From the NCBI GenBank assembly GCA_002323535.1, contig DCQT01000054.1, positions 1 to 11,359 on the forward strand: a stretch of 11,359 nt of DNA. The letters run 5' to 3'. This DNA is from Bacteriovoracaceae bacterium UBA1511. Lineage in GTDB: Bacteria; Bdellovibrionota; Bacteriovoracia; Bacteriovoracales; Bacteriovoracaceae. The notes below the pieces were generated by a model. It saw only the letters and a list, made by a program, of their open reading frames with translations, was not told the origin of the DNA and searched no databases. This document shows, one piece after another, positions 6,055-11,359 of the stretch (position 1 is its first letter; each line of letters begins with the position of its first letter). Both the position numbers and the translations under genes were made by a program.

Positions 6055-7505
6055 TGTGCTTTCGAAATTTTAAAGAGCCTACCCACGTTAGGTGAATTTT
6101 CGTTAATCAAAGAGACTAATTCAATTTTTAAATTAGATATTTTTAAATCCTTTTTTCTCCAAAAGTCGCCATTCCAATATTCTTCATAAATGAAATAGTC
6201 ATCAATGAATAAAAATATATGAGAAGAGTCACCTAACAGAAGGTGAACTTTATCTTTTTTCAAGTTCTTAAAAACTGGATAAACTTTTAGATTCAGTTTC
6301 TTTTTAGCATGCAAAAAGCCCTTTACAGGTAATAGTTTTCCAAAGGGAGTATAAATTTTTGCGTTCACCGTGTCTCGTCTGTCTTCTAGCGTTTTCCCAA
6401 TCGATACCATTGATTGTCTTCGATAATAGTCTCGGTGCACCCTTGCAGCAAGTCCAATAATTAAAATACCAAAAAGAGAAAGTGCTAAAAAGGCACGCAT
6501 CAATGGGATCTTTTGAATTTTAATCATTTCCTTAAGTGAAAATGCTGTCGCAATTGTGAGTAAAAAGATGCTCGAGTAGAGGTGATGGTACTCAGAGTTT
6601 GCGAGGGTGGGTAATTCAAAAACAGGCATGAGAAAACTAAGAATTAATAACGGAAAAAGCTCTTTTTTTCTAAGTGGGGTAAGAAATAATATTAAAGGTG
6701 CTATAAAAATGACGGGAGAAAAATAAGCCTTAACCATCGTTCGGCTTACAAGTGTTAGATCGTTGAATAACTTATTTTTGGTCAAAAAAGTAATTAACTC
6801 AATCACGCTTTGAGTCAGTGTTTTAGGAGAATAGCTAAAAAACTGTGTGCTCTTACCTAGAATAGAGACAAGAAATATAGAGATAAGAAGACCAAGACCT
6901 GTAACAACATTAAATGGAGTTGATTTTTTTATATCAAAAGAGAAATTAAGTTTATCAACATATACAATTAAAAGAGAGAAATAGAAAATCATGGAATAAA
7001 AATGTAAAATTGGAGAAAGTAGAACTCCAAGTCCGATAAGAATCACGCCAAATAATGAATGAAGGAAAAATGGAAGAGGATTCATTAAATGAAAAAGTAC
7101 GCCCATGGAAAAAATTGAGCCACTGAAGTGATATATGCTCGGTTCCCCACTCAACCAAACAAGAAGAGGGTGAATAGATAATAAAAATCCCGTAAGAATG
7201 GAGTAACGCTTTAGATTTAACTTCTGATAAACAAAAAAACTTCCCAAGCAAATACTTACAAAACTCAAAAATACAGATAAGAAAAATAAAAAGTTTTTTC
7301 CTGAAAGACCAAAGATCCCCGAGATGTTCTCTAGCACCTCACTAGCTTCACTAAGCAGAAAGTGTCCGTTATTTCCCACAATTCCAATGCTAGATAAAAA
7401 AGTGATTTCAGAACTGGAGTCCCAGAGCGTAAAAATTTCAGCTCCGTAAAAAAAGCGAGGAATAAAAAAGGCGATAAAAACTAAAAACAAAGGGACATAT
7501 TTCAT
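6051..7505 (-). CDS. Polytopic membrane protein, GT-C glycosyltransferase-like
   Basis: 484 aa. About ten or eleven membrane segments lie between residue 3 and about 364 (for example 71-93, 145-182 and 199-218). A soluble C-terminal part of about 120 residues follows. A long loop after the first segment carries acidic residues (LWDSSSE, D29 and E33). The last segment is followed by RVHRDYYRRQS and a compact domain. This architecture is that of GT-C enzymes (PMT/ArnT-like), which move sugars from lipid carriers outside the cytoplasm. I see no family-defining motif, so a glycosyltransferase role is inference. Start: ATG at 7505 with AGGG 6 nt upstream; both lie in a perfect hairpin. It overlaps the barrel gene by 4 nt and follows the MBL gene by 44 nt, so it may share that transcript. 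Confidence 0.8.
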   Translation of the reverse strand: MKYVPLFLVFIAFFIPRFFYGAEIFTLWDSSSEITFLSSIGIVGNNGHFLLSEASEVLENISGIFGLSGKNFLFFLSVFLSFVSICLGSFFVYQKLNLKRYSILTGFLLSIHPLLVWLSGEPSIYHFSGSIFSMGVLFHLMNPLPFFLHSLFGVILIGLGVLLSPILHFYSMIFYFSLLIVYVDKLNFSFDIKKSTPFNVVTGLGLLISIFLVSILGKSTQFFSYSPKTLTQSVIELITFLTKNKLFNDLTLVSRTMVKAYFSPVIFIAPLILFLTPLRKKELFPLLILSFLMPVFELPTLANSEYHHLYSSIFLLTIATAFSLKEMIKIQKIPLMRAFLALSLFGILIIGLAARVHRDYYRRQSMVSIGKTLEDRRDTVNAKIYTPFGKLLPVKGFLHAKKKLNLKVYPVFKNLKKDKVHLLLGDSSHIFLFIDDYFIYEEYWNGDFWRKKDLKISNLKIELVSLINENSPNVGRLFKISKAQ

Positions 7506-7513
7506 ATGTCCCT
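7491..7513 (-). promoter_or_regulatory. Perfect hairpin over the Shine-Dalgarno and start codon
   Basis: A 10-bp perfect inverted repeat, AGGGACATAT and ATATGTCCCT, is separated by 3 nt. In the mRNA its 5' arm holds the Shine-Dalgarno AGGG and the first two bases of the AUG at 7505. Its 3' arm lies in codons 2-5. When folded, ribosome entry should be blocked. It could be a temperature- or coupling-dependent switch for the GT-C-like gene. No T-run follows, so it is not a terminator. Confidence 0.6.
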
Positions 7514-7549
7514 ATTTTAAATTAAAAAAAATTTATTGGGAAAAAAATA

Positions 7550-8521
7550 TTAACCTAAATCTACTTCTAATCCATCATAAGCGTAGATAAAATTGATTTC
7601 ATCACTTGCATTATTCATTTTTTTCATCATAGTGTTGTAATTTTTTGTATCCTCATATGATTGATAAATGTCTTCCATGCACGCTGCGGGATCGTGGTGA
7701 GTGAAAATCATTTGTTTGATTCCCTCTCTGTAGGCAATATCGATACCAATGGAGCTTGAGCTATGCCCCCAGTCAATTTTTTCAAGGTAATTCTCAAAAC
7801 TATACTGGGCGTCAAAAAAACATAAATCCACATTTTGATATAAAGGTAAATCATCCCCGAGCTCTTTACGGCTGACTCTTACCCCTTCATTGTCAACGCA
7901 GTGACTATATACTTTACCATCCCCAAATACTTTTAGCCCCCAACATGGATCTGGATGATCTAACTGATAGGGACAGACAGATATTCCATTAATATCAGTT
8001 CTCACGCGTGGCTTAATAATATGGTACTTAATCGTGCTTAGTAAATCTTGATACTCAACAGGAAATTGCGGCTTTTTAAAAAGCATTTTGATGTTATCTT
8101 CGATATTTTCATCCACGGAGTAGATATTAATTTCGTTTCCAGGGATAAATATGGGGACAAAAAATGGAAGACCCATCAAATGGTCCCAGTGGAAATGCGT
8201 AAAATAAATGTGAACAGTCCCCTTACCTTTTCCACACGGACCACTCATTAAATTATTACCTGCACGACGTAATCCTGAACCGGCATCAATAAAAAGGTTT
8301 GCTCCATCTTTATTAGTAACTTCAACACAAGTAGTGTCCCCACCGTAACCAAAGTGAAGCCCTGGCGTAAGGGATTCTATAAAGTCTTTCGCCTCGAGTT
8401 GAGGAGAAGTTTTTTTTGCTTCTATATAATTATCTATTAATGACAGTGATCTGTTTTTTATTTCACTTGGAGTCATAGGCGATGGTAGCGAACCACGAGA
8501 ACCCCAAATTTTAATCTTCAT
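7550..8521 (-). CDS. Metallo-beta-lactamase-fold hydrolase
   Basis: 323 aa, cytoplasmic (no signal peptide). Motifs in order: WGSRGSLPSP at the N-terminus, YGGDTTCVEV (59-68), FIDAGSG (78-83), the metal motif THFHWDH (H109, H111, D113, H114), LDHP (H189), VYSHCVDNE (D210), DAQY (237-240), WGHSSS (H253) and THHDP (H275, H276). This is the COG1235-like subgroup related to cyclic-nucleotide and phosphoribosyl cyclic phosphate phosphodiesterases, with all metal ligands kept. The substrate is unknown; a small cyclic phosphodiester is plausible. Start ATG has GGAG 8 nt upstream. It diverges from the kinase/STAS gene across 73 bp, which hints at a shared signalling role. Hydrolase fold is near certain; substrate is a guess. 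Confidence 0.93.
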   Translation of the reverse strand: MKIKIWGSRGSLPSPMTPSEIKNRSLSLIDNYIEAKKTSPQLEAKDFIESLTPGLHFGYGGDTTCVEVTNKDGANLFIDAGSGLRRAGNNLMSGPCGKGKGTVHIYFTHFHWDHLMGLPFFVPIFIPGNEINIYSVDENIEDNIKMLFKKPQFPVEYQDLLSTIKYHIIKPRVRTDINGISVCPYQLDHPDPCWGLKVFGDGKVYSHCVDNEGVRVSRKELGDDLPLYQNVDLCFFDAQYSFENYLEKIDWGHSSSSIGIDIAYREGIKQMIFTHHDPAACMEDIYQSYEDTKNYNTMMKKMNNASDEINFIYAYDGLEVDLG

Positions 8522-8556
8522 TAATTTACTCCGGTTTATATTTCCACATTTAATTT

Positions 8557-8566
8557 TAAGTACTTA
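8557..8566. repeat. Palindrome in the divergent promoter region
   Basis: A perfect 10-bp palindrome, TAAGTACTTA, lies mid-way in the 73-bp AT-rich space between the divergent MBL and kinase/STAS genes. It could be an operator controlling both. No clear -35/-10 pair can be picked out in such AT-rich sequence. Confidence 0.3.
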
Positions 8567-8594
8567 TTTTAACACAATATGGAATAATACAATT

Positions 8595-9848
8595 ATGACA
8601 AAAAAAGTCCGCATCTATTCAAATAACCAACTAATTAAATCTGAATTGAATTCAGAAATCTTTAGCTTGGAGAAAAACCCTTTTAATATTGATTTTCAAA
8701 TTATTAATTCAACGAACGAAGATGTGATTAGTGAAAATAACTTCTCTACTTTTACAAAAAATATCATTTTAAAAAATAGTAAAAATGACCCCACATATAT
8801 TTCGAAAAATAATATTTTTCACTTAACTCCTTTTGAAAACATTGAGAAAACTCCATCTATTTCCAACATGAAAGACTTGTTGCCACAGAGAAAAGACCAA
8901 TTGCGCTCAAAAAGATTTGAGGTATTTACAAAAGAAGAAAGGCACCATGCTCTTCGAGAAATTACCAAATGCGCGCCGAAGAACTTTTTTCTAAACTTTG
9001 ATCAAATCATTAATCTTGTTCTTGATGAGCTTGTCACAAATGCATGCTTTGCTCAAAGCTCTCCAATCCCACCTGTAAGGATAAAGTATACTGAAACTAA
9101 TGAAAAAGTATGGATACAAGTAAAGGATCATGGCGGCAGTCTAACACCGGAACGAATATTTCAATACCTAGGCAGAGGAGTTGATAATTTATTTTGTGAG
9201 GAGAAAAAACGAGGCAGTGGTCTTGGACTAATCTTTATTTATTATCACACTACAGATTTAATTATTGATATTAAAGAAGGTCATTATACAAAATTTTATG
9301 TATCGTTTAAAAAAGAAAAACGAGACAAAGTATATTATCAAACACCAAAAGAATTTCACTTATTTTACCAGAAGGAGCTATCTATGGCCGATAAAGAGTT
9401 TGATGTTTCGATTGACTCATCACCTGAATTAACTACATTTAGATTTAGTGGGTCAATTAATGAAGACTTTACTTTTAAAAGTCTTATTGGAGAGACCTCA
9501 AGCAAATACATTTTTGATCTCGAAGGAGTGACCCTACTAAACTCATGTGGAATCAGAGAATGGATTAAATTTATCAATGAATTACCAGCAGAAAGCCAAC
9601 TTGAATATCACAACTGCCCTACTGTTGTTGTGCTTCAAATGAATATGGTCAAAGGTTTTTTAACATCAAATGCAAAAGTGACCAGTTTTTATGCTCCTTA
9701 CTTTGATGAAGAGGCTGATGAAGAGGTAAAAGTACTTCTCACCACTGATCAAATAGTTGATGGTAAAGCTCCTCCTATAAAAAATGATGCGGGACAAGAG
9801 CTAGAATTTGATGGAATAGAAGCAACCTACTTCAAATTTTTAAAATAA
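8595..9848 (+). CDS. Fused GHKL anti-sigma-type kinase and STAS antagonist
   Basis: 417 aa, soluble. Residues 1-105 are lysine/asparagine-rich and unrecognised. Residues 110-242 form a GHKL ATPase of the SpoIIAB/RsbW type: N-box LVLDELVTNA (E145, N149), KDHGG (D178, G180) and RGSGLGL (207-212). There is no histidine phosphorylation domain, so it should be a serine kinase or sequestering domain. Residues 264-385 form a STAS domain; the phosphoserine motif DSSG reads NSCG (S317 kept, D to N, second S to C). The tail ends ELEFDGIEATYFKFLK. Kinase and antagonist are normally separate proteins, so the fusion is unusual. A strong internal ribosome-binding site precedes M264. The main ATG has only a weak GGA upstream. 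It converges with the SpoIIE-type phosphatase gene, which likely dephosphorylates the STAS serine. Confidence 0.9.
   Translation: MTKKVRIYSNNQLIKSELNSEIFSLEKNPFNIDFQIINSTNEDVISENNFSTFTKNIILKNSKNDPTYISKNNIFHLTPFENIEKTPSISNMKDLLPQRKDQLRSKRFEVFTKEERHHALREITKCAPKNFFLNFDQIINLVLDELVTNACFAQSSPIPPVRIKYTETNEKVWIQVKDHGGSLTPERIFQYLGRGVDNLFCEEKKRGSGLGLIFIYYHTTDLIIDIKEGHYTKFYVSFKKEKRDKVYYQTPKEFHLFYQKELSMADKEFDVSIDSSPELTTFRFSGSINEDFTFKSLIGETSSKYIFDLEGVTLLNSCGIREWIKFINELPAESQLEYHNCPTVVVLQMNMVKGFLTSNAKVTSFYAPYFDEEADEEVKVLLTTDQIVDGKAPPIKNDAGQELEFDGIEATYFKFLK
9372..9386 (+). promoter_or_regulatory. Internal ribosome-binding site and start for free STAS
   Basis: AAGGAG (9372-9377) lies 6 nt before an in-frame ATG (9384-9386, M264), exactly at the boundary between the kinase and STAS domains. 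It is a better initiation signal than the one at the annotated start. Use would give a separate 154-aa STAS protein. It may be a relic of two genes that fused, or working dual translation. Confidence 0.55.
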
Positions 9849-9870
9849 ATAATTAACAACACTAAGTAAT

Positions 9871-9899
9871 AAAAAAAGATGCTAATAGCGTCTTTTTTT
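9871..9899. terminator. Bidirectional Rho-independent terminator
   Basis: AAAAAAAGATGC (9871-9882) pairs with GCGTCTTTTTTT (9888-9899) around a TAATA loop, 12 pairs including one T-G. A-run and T-run on the two sides serve both strands. It lies between the convergent kinase/STAS and phosphatase genes and touches the phosphatase stop codon (9898-9900). Confidence 0.9.
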
Positions 9900-11359
9900 A
9901 TTTTATTTTAACCATGGCAAGAGTTACGTCATCGTCTACCTCAATACCATCAAAAAAGACGTGGCCATCAGTGATTACTTGATCAAGCATATCTTCAGAG
10001 CTAAGACGACAATGCTTTATCATACTTTTAATAAAACGACGCTCACCATATTCTTTTCCGTCAGGGTTAACTCCCTCGATAATACCATCAGTGAAAAATG
10101 AAATAACGTCCCCGGATTCAATTCCTATTTCATAATTTTCATAAGTAGAATCCGGCTCATGGCCCAGACGGTACCCTGGATTTTCCATCAGAGGAATAAT
10201 ATCTGATTTTGTTGGTGTATAATCCTCCCCTTTTGCTCTAAGTAAAAAAGGCGGATTATGTGAAGCGTTAGCATAAGTCACCTTTTTGTTTTCAGGATCA
10301 ATCACGGCAACGAAAAAGGTCATTAAAATTTGGCCACCAGTTTTATGGACAGCTTTATTCATTAATTCAAGCATTTCCTTGGGGTTTAAAAGAAGCTCTT
10401 TATTCTTTTTCCCCATACTCTCAAAAATGTTTACACAACAAAATGTAGTAGCGGTAACCAACGCGGCAGGAACACCGTGTCCAGTTGCATCACCAATATA
10501 AACAACATACTTTCCATCAACCTCAGAAAAGCCCCACCAGTCACCACCACATTCACTAGCGGAATCATAACTGCCAGCAATTTCTATAGACTCAGAGGTA
10601 AAACTTTGTTTTGGAAAAAATGAATCTTGGACAAGATGGGCAACCTCAAGCTCACCTTCCATTCTCGTTTTTTCTTTTACTTCTTCCATGTACTTCATAA
10701 TTTCATCACCCATATAATTAAATGAGTCACTAAGTACTCCAAGCTCGTCTTGGGACTTTACATGAACCTTGCTAGTAAAATCGCCCTTACCAACAGAAAC
10801 TGTCCCTTCCATTAATGCTTGTACTGGCTTAGTCAGTTGTCGTGCGCCAAAAATGGCACTAATAACCCCAATACTAATGATAAAAAGCGCAAATAACCCT
10901 GACATCTGGAGAAGAAAGTTTAATGCCCTGAACGCCTCTTTTAATTCAACCTGAGAAATAATCCTTAGACCCAACTCTTCGATCGCCGCAAATGTCGTAA
11001 GAAAAATTCCTTCCCCTTTAAAGTTAATTTTTTTTGTTCCAGAAGAAGCTTTTGTTTTTAAGATTGATTGTAAATCAGCATTGCCTTTATCAATATTTCT
11101 ATTATTTGAGTCAATAACAGCAGCCCCATTAGAATCAAACATCAGTGATTCGTAAATTTTACTCTCGTTAAAACCAGAAATAAGCTCTGTTGCATCTAAC
11201 CCACTTAAAAGAGTCACATTATTGGCAGGGTCGTGAACAAAATAGAAAAACAAAGTCGAGCCCTGCCCATTTGAAATAGGTAAAAGGTACTTCCCCTCTC
11301 CAAGAATTTCTCCATAAAAACTCTCACTAGAGTCAATAGACTTCGCCACATCTTGTTTG
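9898..11359 (-). CDS. Membrane sensor PP2C phosphatase, SpoIIE type (N-terminus outside window)
   Basis: The frame stays open past the window edge (KQD precedes the GTG at 11349), so the first membrane segment and part of the sensor are missing; GTG 11349 is not taken as the start. Residues below count from that GTG. Residues 1-145 are an extracytoplasmic Cache-like sensor ending in IISQVELKEAF. One membrane segment follows (147-168), then HAMP (169-221, LTKPVQALMEG to DELGVLSDSF) and the linker ELEVAHLVQDSFFP. The SpoIIE/PP2C domain spans 255-483: GGDWW (D270), GDATGHGVPAAL (D287), FFTDGIIEG (D421) and DDDVTLAM (472-479). All metal aspartates are present, so it should be an active serine phosphatase, switched by an external ligand. 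Its likely substrate is the phosphorylated STAS domain encoded convergently. Domain calls are strong; substrate is inferred. Confidence 0.94.
   Translation of the reverse strand, partial: KQDVAKSIDSSESFYGEILGEGKYLLPISNGQGSTLFFYFVHDPANNVTLLSGLDATELISGFNESKIYESLMFDSNGAAVIDSNNRNIDKGNADLQSILKTKASSGTKKINFKGEGIFLTTFAAIEELGLRIISQVELKEAFRALNFLLQMSGLFALFIISIGVISAIFGARQLTKPVQALMEGTVSVGKGDFTSKVHVKSQDELGVLSDSFNYMGDEIMKYMEEVKEKTRMEGELEVAHLVQDSFFPKQSFTSESIEIAGSYDSASECGGDWWGFSEVDGKYVVYIGDATGHGVPAALVTATTFCCVNIFESMGKKNKELLLNPKEMLELMNKAVHKTGGQILMTFFVAVIDPENKKVTYANASHNPPFLLRAKGEDYTPTKSDIIPLMENPGYRLGHEPDSTYENYEIGIESGDVISFFTDGIIEGVNPDGKEYGERRFIKSMIKHCRLSSEDMLDQVITDGHVFFDGIEVDDDVTLAMVKIK

Noticed and set aside
1..11359. 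CRISPR arrays, insertion sequences, phage genes or attachment sites
   Set aside because: No regular repeat-spacer pattern, transposase or integrase frame, or flanking duplications seen.

Overview
The window is AT-rich and densely packed. It holds eight protein genes plus one 55-codon gene. Two of the nine run off the ends. Seven of the eight large genes and the small one are on the minus strand; only the gene at 8595-9848 is on the plus strand. The mix suggests a Gram-negative bacterium, possibly a Bdellovibrionota (Bacteriovorax-like) species: a lipoprotein, an outer-membrane barrel, a SpoIIE-type phosphatase and a kinase/STAS protein. That placement is inference from composition and gene style; no rRNA or marker gene is present.

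Left part (1-4579): a large partial lipoprotein (1-2448) whose second half looks like the amidoligase branch of the glutamine-synthetase-like COOH-NH2 ligase fold. Upstream of it on the same strand is a likely operon: a 55-aa helical protein (4412-4579), a polytopic membrane protein (3686-4399), and an exported purple-acid-phosphatase-like metallophosphoesterase (2560-3696). The last two overlap by 11 bases.

The only long gap (4580-5052) is not empty and is the most interesting part of the window. On the minus strand it carries, in order: a good sigma-54 (-24/-12) promoter match, a long-range paired 5' domain, and two tandem terminator-like hairpins. Each hairpin has a 30-nt loop with the same C-rich, anti-Shine-Dalgarno-like sequence. 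The mismatches in both stems become G-U pairs only in the minus-strand RNA. I read this as a sigma-54-dependent C-rich small RNA, or an attenuated leader of the 4579 operon. Both loops are complementary over 9 nt to the ribosome-binding site of the 55-aa gene.

Middle part (5053-7505): an outer-membrane barrel protein and a polytopic GT-C-like membrane protein are coupled by a 4-base overlap. The start codon of the GT-C-like gene lies in a perfect 10-bp hairpin that also pairs the Shine-Dalgarno sequence.

Right part (7550-11359): a metallo-beta-lactamase-fold hydrolase diverges from a gene that fuses a GHKL (anti-sigma-type) kinase domain to a STAS domain. A strong internal ribosome-binding site in that gene could give a free STAS protein. 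Converging on it, across a shared bidirectional terminator, is a membrane SpoIIE-type PP2C phosphatase with Cache-like sensor and HAMP domains. Together these look like a partner-switching signalling module: kinase/STAS on one side and sensor phosphatase on the other. The sigma factor or other output is not in the window.
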